Positions 7,828 to 16,247 of a stretch of 64,000 nt of DNA are shown here, one piece after another. Below the pieces are notes generated by a model, which did no database searches, was not told the origin of the DNA, and saw only the letters and a list, made by a program, of their open reading frames with translations. This stretch comes from Actinoallomurus vinaceus (GTDB lineage Bacteria > Actinomycetota > Actinomycetes > Streptosporangiales > Streptosporangiaceae), in contig NZ_BAABHK010000001.1 of assembly GCF_039542055.1 (NCBI RefSeq), positions 124,001 through 188,000 on the forward strand, in the 5' to 3' direction. Each line of letters opens with the position of its first letter. The stretch's first letter is position 1. Both the position numbers and the translations under genes were made by a program.

Positions 7828-9083
7828 GCGGCCGTCTCGTCCTTTCCGGGAAGGTGGGCCTCGACGAGGAAGCCGCCGTCCGCGGCGGGGCCCGCGCGCA
7901 GTTCGCCACCGACCGCCCCGGCGCGTTCTCGCATGCCGGACAACCCGTGACCGCCGGCCGGCGCGGCGGCGGAGAGGCCGGGTCCGTTGTCGCGGATGCG
8001 AAGCCGCAGGGCGTCGGCGGTGTAGTCCAGCTCCACGTCGACGGCGGCGCCCGGCGCGTGCCGCCGGGCGTTGGTGAGGGCTTCCTGGACGATGCGGTAG
8101 GCCGCGAGTTCGACGCCGGGATCGAGCGCGAACGGCGGGCCGCGGAGGATGAGGCGGGTGGCCGCCTTGGACACCTCCCGTGACCCGTCGAGCAGCTCGT
8201 TGAGCTCGCGCAGGCCCGGCTGGGGCTGCCGGTCGGCGGCCGCGGCGGTCGTGTCGTCCGCAGCGGCCGTGTCGTCCCGCAGGACGCCGAGCAGTCGTCG
8301 CATCTCGGTCAGCGCCGCCCGGGCGGTGTCGCCGATCGCGGACAGCCGCTCGGCGCCGGCGGGCGGCATCCCCGGCGTGGCCAGCCGTGCGGTCTCCGCC
8401 TGCACGGCGACCATGGAAATGTGGTGGGCGACGACGTCGTGGAGTTCGCGGGCGATGCGTGCGCGTTCGCCGCGCGCCGTGTTCTCCAGCAGGGTCTCGG
8501 CGATGACCTGCCGGGCGGCCCTGTTCTCGGCGGCCTCAGCGTGTGCGCGCCGTGCGATCCCGGCCATGACGGCCGCCGGAGCCAGCGAGGCCAGCAGCAG
8601 CGTGAGAACCCTCGTCTCGCCGCCTGCCGGGTGGGCCAGCGCGAGCACCGGGAAGGGCGCGGCGGCGCACACGGCCGGCGCCGGCGGGCCGCCGCGGCCG
8701 AACCGGTACGCGGTGAGCAACTGCGTGGCCAGGGCCGCCACGGTCATCGTCTGGAAGGCCACCAGTGACAGCACGACCGTCCCGGTGATGACCAGGGCGG
8801 CCGCGGCCGGCTGGTCCCACAGAAGGGCGAGCGGCAACGTGGTGGCCAGCCCGAGCAGCGGGAGGATCACGAAGTACAGAGCGGTCCCGGTGCTTCCGGC
8901 CGACGGTGTGTTCCCGGCGTGCGCGATCGACTCGGCCACCGCGAGCAGCGCCGCCGCGCCGCCGGCCACGATCGGCGCGTGCGGGCCCGTGGCGATCCGC
9001 CGTCCCGCGCCGGCCCATCCGCCGCGCCGCTCGTACGCCCGCTCCACGAAGGTCATTGTCGCGGGCGTTAGGGCTCGTGGCAT
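7824..9083 (-). CDS. Sensor histidine kinase, HisKA_3 class
   Basis: A 419-aa membrane kinase partner of the regulator at 7135-7827. The N-terminal half has four to five hydrophobic helices; the dimerisation helix is ARIARELHDVVAHHISMVAVQ with the acceptor His. The HATPase domain carries VQEALTNARRHAPGA (N box), RIRDNGPGL and GHGLSGMRERA (G boxes). The ATG at 9083 gives the longest frame; ATG 9056 (MTFVERAY) is also possible, and neither has a well-placed Shine-Dalgarno. Gene order and divergence suggest a sensor for the ABC-2 transporter next door. Confidence 0.9.
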   Translation of the reverse strand: MPRALTPATMTFVERAYERRGGWAGAGRRIATGPHAPIVAGGAAALLAVAESIAHAGNTPSAGSTGTALYFVILPLLGLATTLPLALLWDQPAAAALVITGTVVLSLVAFQTMTVAALATQLLTAYRFGRGGPPAPAVCAAAPFPVLALAHPAGGETRVLTLLLASLAPAAVMAGIARRAHAEAAENRAARQVIAETLLENTARGERARIARELHDVVAHHISMVAVQAETARLATPGMPPAGAERLSAIGDTARAALTEMRRLLGVLRDDTAAADDTTAAAADRQPQPGLRELNELLDGSREVSKAATRLILRGPPFALDPGVELAAYRIVQEALTNARRHAPGAAVDVELDYTADALRLRIRDNGPGLSAAAPAGGHGLSGMRERAGAVGGELRAGPAADGGFLVEAHLPGKDETAA

Positions 9084-9093
9084 CCCTCGTGTG

Positions 9094-9182
9094 AGGGACT
9101 GGACGTCCCTGGTGCCAGCGACGGTGAAGTTCGCTCCCCGGCGCGACGACCGCGGCCCGTTCGCTGCCTAACCTGCCGTGAC
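9094..9182. promoter_or_regulatory. Divergent control region between kinase operon and ABC operon
   Basis: A perfect inverted repeat AGGGAC-tggac-GTCCCT lies at 9094-9110. A TAACCT box at 9169-9174 ends 8 nt before the ATG at 9183, consistent with a leaderless transcript for the ABC ATPase gene. The repeat is a candidate site for the regulator encoded on the left. Confidence 0.45.
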
Positions 9183-10112
9183 ATGGAAGCAACCATCGAG
9201 GTCTCCGGGCTGCGCAAGCGCTTCGGCTCGACCGTGGCGCTGGACGGGATGTCCTTCACCGTCAGGCCCGGGCAGGTCACCGGCTTCGTCGGCCCCAACG
9301 GCGCGGGCAAGTCCACGACGATGCGGGTGGTCCTCGGCCTGGACGCGGCCGACGAGGGGCGCGCGCTGATCGGGGGGCGACCGTACCGGAGCCTGCGGAA
9401 CCCGCTGAGCCACGTCGGGGCGCTGCTGGACGCCGCCGCCCTGCAGCCGAGCCGTACCGGCCGCAACCATCTGCTGTGGCTGGCGCACTCCCAGGGCCTG
9501 ACCGCCAGGCAGGTCGATGAGGTGATCGAGCAGGTCGGGCTGCGCACCGCGGAACGGCGCAGGGCGGGCGGCTACTCCCTCGGCATGCGGCAACGGCTCG
9601 GCATCGCCGCGGCGCTGCTCGGCGACCCGCCGGTGCTCATGTTCGACGAGCCGTTCAACGGCCTGGACCTCGACGGCATCGTGTGGATCCGCGGCTTCCT
9701 GCGGTCGCTGGCCGCCGAGGGCCGTGCCGTGCTCGTGTCCAGTCACCTGATGAGCGAACTCCAGGACATCGCGGGCCACATCGTGGTGGTGGGCCGCGGC
9801 AGGGTCCTCGCCGACGCGAGCGTCGCCGACCTGATAGCGGCCGCGTCGAGGGACCGGGTCACGCTGCGTACCACGGCGCGGTCCGAGGCGATGACCGCGC
9901 TGGCGCACGCCGGCGCCACCGTGGCCGCGACCGACCGCGACACCCTCACCGTCTCCGGCCTGGCGGCGGAGCACATCGTCGCGGTCCTCGGCGAGCGCGC
10001 CGTGCCGTTCTCGGAGGTGACGGCCCACCGCGCGACGCTGGAGGAGGCCTACATGGACCTCACCCGAGACGCGGTCCAGTTCGCCGCCCCAGGGCCGGAG
10101 GCGGCCCGATGA
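9183..10112 (+). CDS. ABC transporter ATP-binding protein
   Basis: A 309-aa ATPase of the ABC-2/drug-export type. Walker A is GPNGAGKST, the signature region is GGYSLGMRQRLGIAAALL and Walker B is VLMFDEPFNGLDLDG, followed by the H-loop VLVSSHLMSELQ. The C-terminal extension past the ATPase core is typical of DrrA-like subunits. The ATG at 9183 follows a leaderless-type -10 box. Its TGA overlaps the permease ATG (ATGA at 10109-10112). It energises the two permeases encoded downstream. Confidence 0.92.
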   Translation: MEATIEVSGLRKRFGSTVALDGMSFTVRPGQVTGFVGPNGAGKSTTMRVVLGLDAADEGRALIGGRPYRSLRNPLSHVGALLDAAALQPSRTGRNHLLWLAHSQGLTARQVDEVIEQVGLRTAERRRAGGYSLGMRQRLGIAAALLGDPPVLMFDEPFNGLDLDGIVWIRGFLRSLAAEGRAVLVSSHLMSELQDIAGHIVVVGRGRVLADASVADLIAAASRDRVTLRTTARSEAMTALAHAGATVAATDRDTLTVSGLAAEHIVAVLGERAVPFSEVTAHRATLEEAYMDLTRDAVQFAAPGPEAAR

Positions 10113-11683
10113 CCACCGGCACGACGACCCCGTACCGTTCGCGACGGCCGACCGGACGCGCCGGGTTCCCGCACCTGCTGCGCGCGGAGTGGACCAAGTT
10201 CCGTACGGTCCGCGGCTGGGTGCTCGCCATGACGGCGGCGGCCGTGGTCATCGTGTCCCTCGGGCTGATCTTCGCGACCGGCAGCCACTCCTCGTGCAGC
10301 ATCGGCACGGTCGAGGTCGCCTGCCCCAAGCCTCCGACGGGGCCGGGCGGCGAACTGGTGGACGACCGGTTCTACTTCGTCCACCAGTCCCTGGCCGGCG
10401 ACGGCGGCATCACCGTCCGCCTGACCTCGATGACCGGCATCATCACCTACCCCCCGCCCAACCACGACAAGATCGTCTCCGGCCTGGTGCCGTGGGCGAA
10501 GACCGGGGTCATCGTCAAGGACGGCACCCGGCAGGGATCGGCGTACGCGGCCATGATGGTCACCGCCGACCACGGCGTACGCATGCAGTACGACTACACC
10601 CACGACACCGCGGGCCGTCCGGGCCGCGTCTCGGCGGCCTCCCCCCGCTGGCTCCGGCTGAACCGCTCCGGCGACACGCTCACCGGGTACGAGTCGGCCG
10701 ACGGCACGCAGTGGACCCAGGTCGGCACGACGCATCTGCCGCGCCTGCCGGCCACGGTCCAGATCGGGCTCTTCGTCGCCTCCCCGAGCGACCTGACGGT
10801 CGAGCAGAGCGCGCTCGGCGGGAGCGTCGGGCAGGCCCGCTACACCCAGGCCACCGCCGTCTTCGACCACGTCGGGCTGCGGGGAACGACGCCCGGCGGC
10901 CAGTGGAGCCGCGATGATATCGGAGCCGACGGGCAGACCGACTGGCAGCGCTATCACCGCCCGAGCGGGGTCCGGGAGTCCGGCGGCGCCTACACGGTGA
11001 CCGGATCCGGCGACATCGCGCCGCTGACCGACGGGCCGCCCATCGAGCGCACTCTCATCGGCATGCTCGCCGGGCTGATCGTGATGATCGTGGTGGCCGT
11101 GATGTTCATGACCGCCGAGTACCGGCGGGGCCTGATCCACACCACCCTGATCGCCAGCCCGCGACGAGGGCGGGTGCTGGCGGCGAAGGCCGTCGTGATC
11201 GGCCTGGTGGCCTTCGTCGCAGGGGTGGCCGCCACCGCGATCACCGTCCCGTCCGGCACGCGAATCCTGCGCCGGGGCGGCGCATTCCCGTTCCCCGTGT
11301 CCTCGCTCACCGAGCTGCGCGTCATCGTCGGAACCGCGGCGCTGCTCGCCGTCGCCGCCGTCCTCGCCCTCGCCCTCGGCGCCCTGTTCCGGCGCAGCGT
11401 TGCGGCGATCATCACCGCGATCGTGGTGATCGTCGTCCCGTACGTCCTCGCCTTCGCCTCCGTCCTGCCCGATGACGTGACGCGGTGGCTGTTGCGCCTG
11501 ACGCCCGCCGCGGGTTTTGCGATTCAGCAGAGCGTCCCGGAATACAAGCAGGTGATCGGGAACTACGCGCCGTCGGCCGGCTACTACCCGCTGGCGCCCT
11601 GGGCCGGGTTCGCCGTGCTCTGCGCGTACGCCGCGCTCGCCCTCGGCCTGGCCGCCCATCGACTGCGCCGGAGGGACGCATGA
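10109..11683 (+). CDS. ABC-2 type permease with a large extracytoplasmic DUF1349-like domain
   Basis: A 524-aa permease starting LLRAEWTKFRTVRGWVLAMT, a common ABC-2 permease opening. After the first membrane helix (about residues 37-57) there is an exported insert of about 250 residues. Its text (PWAKTGVIVKDGTRQG, RMQYDYTHDTAG, WLRLNRSGDTLTGYESADGT, WTQVGTTHLPRLPATVQIG) matches the beta-sandwich LamG/DUF1349-like pattern usually seen in secreted carbohydrate-active proteins. Five or so helices follow from residue 315. The start overlaps the ATPase stop. The exported domain could bind a sugar, lipid or cell-wall ligand (inference). Confidence 0.85.
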   Translation: MTTGTTTPYRSRRPTGRAGFPHLLRAEWTKFRTVRGWVLAMTAAAVVIVSLGLIFATGSHSSCSIGTVEVACPKPPTGPGGELVDDRFYFVHQSLAGDGGITVRLTSMTGIITYPPPNHDKIVSGLVPWAKTGVIVKDGTRQGSAYAAMMVTADHGVRMQYDYTHDTAGRPGRVSAASPRWLRLNRSGDTLTGYESADGTQWTQVGTTHLPRLPATVQIGLFVASPSDLTVEQSALGGSVGQARYTQATAVFDHVGLRGTTPGGQWSRDDIGADGQTDWQRYHRPSGVRESGGAYTVTGSGDIAPLTDGPPIERTLIGMLAGLIVMIVVAVMFMTAEYRRGLIHTTLIASPRRGRVLAAKAVVIGLVAFVAGVAATAITVPSGTRILRRGGAFPFPVSSLTELRVIVGTAALLAVAAVLALALGALFRRSVAAIITAIVVIVVPYVLAFASVLPDDVTRWLLRLTPAAGFAIQQSVPEYKQVIGNYAPSAGYYPLAPWAGFAVLCAYAALALGLAAHRLRRRDA

Positions 11684-11706
11684 GTGAGCGGAGCGAGCGA
11701 ATCATG
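11680..11706 (+). repeat. MSERSERI-type dispersed actinomycete motif at a gene start
   Basis: The 27 bases from the ATG at 11680 to the ATG at 11704 read, in frame, as Met-Ser-Glu-Arg-Ser-Glu-Arg-Ile. This GAGTGAGCGGAGCGAGCGAA pattern is familiar upstream of many actinomycete genes, where it creates artificial N-terminal extensions. Here it joins the two permease genes and overlaps the stop of the first. Confidence 0.55.
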
Positions 11707-12525
11707 AGCACAGCCACTCGGGTCACCCCCCCCGACGAAGGAGGGCTCGTGAAGCGAGAACTGCACGCGGAGTGGACGAAGCTGCGCACCGCGCCGGGTA
11801 CCGGCTGGGTGCTGCTCGCGATCGTCGCGCTGACCGTCGCCGTGAGCGGAGCGGCGGGCACGACCGTGTCCTGCACCCAGGCGGGTTGCGGCCACGACCT
11901 CACCAAGCTGAGCCTCTTCGGAGTTCAGCTGGGCCAGGCGGTCGTCGCCGTCCTCGCCGTGCTGACGATCAGCGGCGAGTACGGCAGTGGCATGATCCGG
12001 ACCACCCTCACCGCGATGCCGCGCCGGGTCACCGTCCTCGCCGCCAAGGCGGGCATCCTCACCGGGCTCACGCTGGCAACCGGGATCATCGCCGTCCTCG
12101 CGTCCCTGCTGGCCGGGCGTCTCATCCTGCCCGGCCACGGCTTCACCCGCGCCCACGGCTACCCGCCGCTGTCCCTGGCCGACGAGCCGACACTGCGCGC
12201 GGCCGTCGGCTCGGTGCTCTATCTCGCGCTGATCGCCCTGCTCAGCCTCGGCATCGCCACCGCCGTACGGGACGCCGCCGCGGCGATCGGGACCGTGCTC
12301 GGCCTGCTCTACCTCCTCCCCGTCATCGTCAGTCTGACCCCCGACCCGCACTGGCAGCGGCACCTGTGGCAGATCTCCCCGGTGAACGCCGGACTCGCCA
12401 TCCAGGCCACCACCGATCTCCCCAGCCTCCCCCTGGGTCCCTGGCCGGGCCTGGGGGTGCTCGCCGCCTGGACCGCCGCAGCGCTCGTGAGCGGCGGACT
12501 CGCGCTTCGGCTCCGCGACGCCTGA
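11704..12525 (+). CDS. ABC-2 type permease
   Basis: A 273-aa permease with about six hydrophobic segments. After a short N-terminus it has KRELHAEWTKLRTAPGTGW, the same motif as the upstream permease, and a central GEYGSGMIRTTLTAMPRR, the cytoplasmic loop common to ABC-2 permeases. ATG 11704 is preferred; the ATG at 11680 adds only eight residues from the dispersed SERSER motif. It is the third gene of the 9183-12525 operon, giving a transporter with one ATPase and two different permeases. Confidence 0.85.
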   Translation: MSTATRVTPPDEGGLVKRELHAEWTKLRTAPGTGWVLLAIVALTVAVSGAAGTTVSCTQAGCGHDLTKLSLFGVQLGQAVVAVLAVLTISGEYGSGMIRTTLTAMPRRVTVLAAKAGILTGLTLATGIIAVLASLLAGRLILPGHGFTRAHGYPPLSLADEPTLRAAVGSVLYLALIALLSLGIATAVRDAAAAIGTVLGLLYLLPVIVSLTPDPHWQRHLWQISPVNAGLAIQATTDLPSLPLGPWPGLGVLAAWTAAALVSGGLALRLRDA

Positions 12526-12635
12526 GCTCGCCTTAGCCGACGGCAGATCTCCCGCCGGTGGACGGTGCCGCCATACGCGCGGTGATCTGCGAGGATCGGG
12601 GCTGCTCATGCCGAATCCGGGGGATCGGAGGACGG

Positions 12636-14804
12636 TTGTCCCAGCAGCGCCTGTCGTACGACGGGTCGGCGCCCGGTCCGGGCCTGGCCCGGTTGATCGT
12701 CGTGGTCGTCCTCGCCGCGTTCGCCGGCGTGTACGTCCTGGCCGCGCCGTTCCGGACGGGCGAGACCGTGCGCACCGTCGGCACGGTGGCGCTCACGGTG
12801 CTCGTGTTCGCTTCGCTGCTCGCCTGGGTGCTGCCCCGCGCGGCGAGGTTCCGCGGCGTCGCGCTCGCGACCGTCCAAGTGCTGCTCGCGGGCCTCGACG
12901 TGCTCGCGTTCGGCACGTCCGTCGGGATCCTCGCGTTCGCCGCCGGGACGCTACTGCTCACCTCGTACGCGCTGCCCGCACTCGCGGTGCTCGCGGGTGC
13001 CGCGGTAATCGCGGTCCTGCGGGCCCCGGGCGCGGCGGCCGCGGCCGACGCCGCGATCACGCCGGTCCTCGGCGCGCTGGTCGTCTACGGTCTCGTACGG
13101 CTGGCCGACCGGGTCGCCGACCTGGCCGCGGCCCGGCCGGCGCTGACGATGGCGGCCGTCTCCCGCGAGCGGCTGCGCATCGCCGACGAGCTGAACACCG
13201 GCATCGGCCGCGGCCTGGACGCCATCACGGCGGGGAGCCGTCGTGCCCTCGATCACCCCGAGGAGATCGACGAGGTCCTGCGCGTGGCCCGCGGTTCGCT
13301 GGCCGACGCGCGGGCGGCGGCCGCCGGCTTCCGCGCCATGTCGCTCGCGCCCGAGGCGGCGGCCGCGCGGGCGCTGCTGGCGGCGGCCGGGATCGAGGCG
13401 GAGGTGCGCACCGGGCACGAGGAACCGCTCGGCTCGGCGGGTGCGCTGCTGGCCACCGTGCTCCGCGAGGCCGTCACCGAGGTCGTCCGCCAGGGCACCG
13501 CGACCCGCTGCGTCATCGAGACCTCCGAGCGGGACGGGAGGGTCCGGCTCCGGGTGAGCAACAACGGCCCGCCCACGGCCGCGCGCGGCGAGGAGGGGCT
13601 GGCGGACGCCGCCGCGCGGGTCGAGGCGGCCGGCGGCACGCTGACCACGGGGCTCGGCGCCGACGGCCGGTTCGCGGTGGAGGCGACGATCGCGGCCACG
13701 CCGCGGCCGGTCAGCCTGCCCGACCCCACGGCGTACGGCCTGTCCGTGACCCTCCTCGCGGTGGTGGTGGCGGGCTTCTGCGTGAAGGCGCTCCTCCAGC
13801 TCTCCTGGGGCGCGAATCTGGCCGTGGCCGTCGTCGGGATGGCCCTCATCGCGGCCCTGCAGCTGCGCTGGGCGGTCGACGACCGGCCGCGCCACCGGTA
13901 CGCGCTGATCGCCGCGCAGACGCTGCTCAGCCTCGCCCCGGTCCTGTGGATCGGCGCGACCTGGATCGGCGCCGTGGGCTTCCTCGCGGGCACCTTCCTC
14001 GTGGCCCTGCCGATCCGGATCGGGGCGCCGCTCGTGGCCGCGGCGATGGCCGGAACCGGAGCGATGTCGGCCGCGCTGTCGCTCGGACCGGCGCGGATCG
14101 TCAACTACACCGTGAGCACGCTCGTCACCGGCCTGGTGGTGTACGGGCTGGTGCGCCTCGCCCGCCTGGTCCGCGACCTGCGGGCGGCCGGCGAGGAACT
14201 GGCCCGGGCGGCGACCGTCCAGGAACGCCTCCGCGCCGCCCGCGACCTGCACGATCTGCTCGGGCACAGCCTCGCGGCGATGCTGCTCAAGTGCGAGCTG
14301 GCCCGGCGGCTCGGGAAGGTGGACCCGGCACGGGCCCGGGCCGAGCTCACCGAGGTCGTCGCGATGGCCGAGCAGGCCCGGGCGGACCTGCGCGCCGCCT
14401 CCGGCGCCGGCGAGCCGGAGATGTCACTGGAGACCGAGATCGAGTCCGCGCGTTCGGTGCTGACGGCGGCGGGCGTCGAGACCCGGGTCGAACGCGGCCA
14501 CGGCCCGCTGCCCGGCCCGGCGGCCACCGTGCTGAGCACGGTGCTGCGGGAGGCGGTGACCAACGTGCTGCGGCACAGCTCGGCACGGCACTGCGTCATC
14601 ACGACGACGAGCGAGGCGGGCCTGGTGACCCTCACGGTGGAGAACGACGGGCTCGACCCACGGGCCCGGCGCACCCCGCCCGGGTCGGGCATCGGCAACC
14701 TCACCACCCGCCTGGCCGCCATCGACGGCACCCTCACCGCCCGCCCCGACGGCACCGGCGGCTTCCGCCTCCAGGCCCACGTACGACCGGACGCCGAGGA
14801 TTAG
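12636..14804 (+). CDS. Tandem histidine kinase with an inactive first kinase module
   Basis: A 722-aa membrane protein made of two kinase modules in series. The first has membrane helices, then SRERLRIADELNTGIGRGLD with Asn187 in place of the phosphoacceptor His, then an ATPase-like domain whose N-box reads REAVTEVVRQG with Glu282 in place of Asn. The second has more helices, then RLRAARDLHDLLGHSL (His539) and an intact REAVTNVLRHS and GIGNL. So the first module is a predicted pseudokinase. The TTG start at 12636 is chosen because GGAGG lies about 4 nt upstream; a GTG at 12558 is also in frame. Its stop overlaps that of the convergent regulator (TTAG). Confidence 0.86.
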   Translation: MSQQRLSYDGSAPGPGLARLIVVVVLAAFAGVYVLAAPFRTGETVRTVGTVALTVLVFASLLAWVLPRAARFRGVALATVQVLLAGLDVLAFGTSVGILAFAAGTLLLTSYALPALAVLAGAAVIAVLRAPGAAAAADAAITPVLGALVVYGLVRLADRVADLAAARPALTMAAVSRERLRIADELNTGIGRGLDAITAGSRRALDHPEEIDEVLRVARGSLADARAAAAGFRAMSLAPEAAAARALLAAAGIEAEVRTGHEEPLGSAGALLATVLREAVTEVVRQGTATRCVIETSERDGRVRLRVSNNGPPTAARGEEGLADAAARVEAAGGTLTTGLGADGRFAVEATIAATPRPVSLPDPTAYGLSVTLLAVVVAGFCVKALLQLSWGANLAVAVVGMALIAALQLRWAVDDRPRHRYALIAAQTLLSLAPVLWIGATWIGAVGFLAGTFLVALPIRIGAPLVAAAMAGTGAMSAALSLGPARIVNYTVSTLVTGLVVYGLVRLARLVRDLRAAGEELARAATVQERLRAARDLHDLLGHSLAAMLLKCELARRLGKVDPARARAELTEVVAMAEQARADLRAASGAGEPEMSLETEIESARSVLTAAGVETRVERGHGPLPGPAATVLSTVLREAVTNVLRHSSARHCVITTTSEAGLVTLTVENDGLDPRARRTPPGSGIGNLTTRLAAIDGTLTARPDGTGGFRLQAHVRPDAED

Positions 14805-15406
14805 ATCCAGCCCATCTCCTTGGCGATCCGGGCGGCGTCGGTGCGGTTGCGCGCGTTGAGCTTGTCGACGACGGCGGTCAGGTAGTTCCGTACCGTCCCG
14901 GCCGACAGGTGGAGCCGCTCGGCGATCTCCGGGGCCTCGGCGCCCTCGGCCGCCAGCCGCAGGACGTCCGTCTCGCGGGGCGTGAGCGGGTTGTCGGCGA
15001 GGTCCCACGCGGTCAGCGCCAGGTTCGGGTCGAGCACGCGCCGTCCCGCGGCGACCGCCCGGATCCCGGCGACCAGCTCGTCCGGTGGCGCGGTCTTCAG
15101 CAGGAACCCGCCGGCGTGCGCGGTCAGCGCCCGGCGCAGGTGACCGGGCTTGCCGTGCCCGGTCAGGATCAGCGTCCGGCACTCCGGGTGCGCCTCGTGC
15201 ACGGCGGCGGCCGCGGTCAGGCCGTCGGCGCCGGGCATGTCGATGTCCAGCACCGCGACGTCCGGGCGGTGCCGCAGCACGGCCGGCAGCACCTGGTCGC
15301 CGCGGTCCACCTCGGCCACCACCTCGAGGTCCGGCTCCAGGGACAGCAGCGCGGCCAGGGCCCCGCGGACCACGTGGTGGTCATCGGCCAGCAACACCTT
15401 GATCAC
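14801..15406 (-). CDS. NarL/LuxR-family response regulator
   Basis: A 201-aa response regulator: receiver VLLADDHHVVRG with phosphorylatable Asp54 in AVLDIDMPG, and LuxR helix-turn-helix LTPRETDVLRLAAEGAEA, APEIAERLHLSAGTVRNYL. It is convergent with the tandem kinase at 12636-14804, with their stop codons interlocked (TAG and TAA share bases 14801-14804). It closely resembles the regulator at 1800-2405, so the two convergent systems are paralogous. The GTG start at 15406 has no clear Shine-Dalgarno. It diverges from the ABC operon at 15516, separated by two inverted repeats. Confidence 0.9.
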   Translation of the reverse strand: MIKVLLADDHHVVRGALAALLSLEPDLEVVAEVDRGDQVLPAVLRHRPDVAVLDIDMPGADGLTAAAAVHEAHPECRTLILTGHGKPGHLRRALTAHAGGFLLKTAPPDELVAGIRAVAAGRRVLDPNLALTAWDLADNPLTPRETDVLRLAAEGAEAPEIAERLHLSAGTVRNYLTAVVDKLNARNRTDAARIAKEMGWI

Positions 15407-15429
15407 GGGTTCATGTGTACCAGGGGCCC

Positions 15430-15476
15430 GTCATGGGCCTGACCATGACGAGATCACGGTCGGCTCGTGATCACGT
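15430..15476. promoter_or_regulatory. Two adjacent inverted repeats between response regulator and ABC operon
   Basis: A perfect 7-bp-arm repeat GTCATGG-gcctga-CCATGAC occupies 15430-15449. A second repeat, core ATCACG-gtcggct-CGTGAT at 15453-15471, extends with mismatches to 15448-15476. Both lie in the 109-bp gap that holds the promoters of the regulator and the ABC ATPase, as expected for operators of a LuxR-type regulator. Confidence 0.55.
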
Positions 15477-15515
15477 CTCTGGCCCGGAAAACCCCAGCTC
15501 ACGAGACTTGTCGGC

Positions 15516-16247
15516 ATGGATGACGTCGTGATGATGAACGCGGTGAGCAAGGTGTACGGCAAGGGCAGGGGCGCGGTCGCCGCGCTCCGGGAGGTGTCGG
15601 TCGGCATTCCGCGCGGCCGGTTCACGGCGGTGATGGGGCCGTCCGGGTCGGGCAAGAGCACGTTCCTGCACTGCGCCGCCGGGCTGGACACCCCGACGTC
15701 CGGCACCGTACGGCTCGGTGGGACCGAGCTGTCGGGGATGAACGAGACCCGGCTGACGGAGCTGCGGCGCCGGCGGGTCGGGTTCGTGTTCCAGGCGTTC
15801 AACCTGGTCTCGTCGCTGACGGTGGAGCAGAACATCACCCTTCCCCTGCGGCTGTCCCGTACGAAGGTGGACCGCGCGTGGTTGAGAGAGATCGTCGCGC
15901 GGGTCGGGCTGACGGAGCGCGTCGGGCACCGGCCGGCCCAGCTGTCCGGTGGGCAGCAGCAGCGGGTCGCGATCGCCCGCGCCCTCGTGACCCGGCCGGA
16001 GGTCGTCTTCGGCGACGAGCCGACCGGGGCGCTGGACACGATGACCGCCCGCGAGGTGCTCGCCCTGCTGCGCGAGACGGTGGACGGCATGGGACAGACC
16101 GTCGTCATGGTCACCCACGACCCGGTGGCCGCGTCGTACGCGGACACGGTGCTGTTCCTCGCCGACGGCCGCATCGCCGACGCGATGGACGCCCCGACCA
16201 GTGACAAGGTCGCCGCCCGCATGACCCGGCTGGGAGCGTGGAACTGA
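15516..16247 (+). CDS. ABC transporter ATP-binding protein, MacB/LolD type
   Basis: A 243-aa ATPase. Walker A is GPSGSGKST, the Q-loop is VGFVFQAFNLVSSLT, the signature is LSGGQQQRVAIARAL and Walker B is VVFGDEPTGALD, all typical of the LolD/MacB mechanotransduction class. It pairs with the FtsX-fold permease immediately downstream; the stop and next start share a base (TGATG at 16245-16249). Regulation by the neighbouring two-component system is likely from the divergent layout, the usual arrangement for antibiotic- or envelope-stress sensing. Confidence 0.92.
   Translation: MDDVVMMNAVSKVYGKGRGAVAALREVSVGIPRGRFTAVMGPSGSGKSTFLHCAAGLDTPTSGTVRLGGTELSGMNETRLTELRRRRVGFVFQAFNLVSSLTVEQNITLPLRLSRTKVDRAWLREIVARVGLTERVGHRPAQLSGGQQQRVAIARALVTRPEVVFGDEPTGALDTMTAREVLALLRETVDGMGQTVVMVTHDPVAASYADTVLFLADGRIADAMDAPTSDKVAARMTRLGAWN

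Noticed and set aside
12608..15442. Long open frame on the plus strand, Arg/Gly/Pro-rich
   Set aside because: It is a shadow of the histidine kinase and regulator genes in another frame, with no recognisable motifs and unlikely composition.
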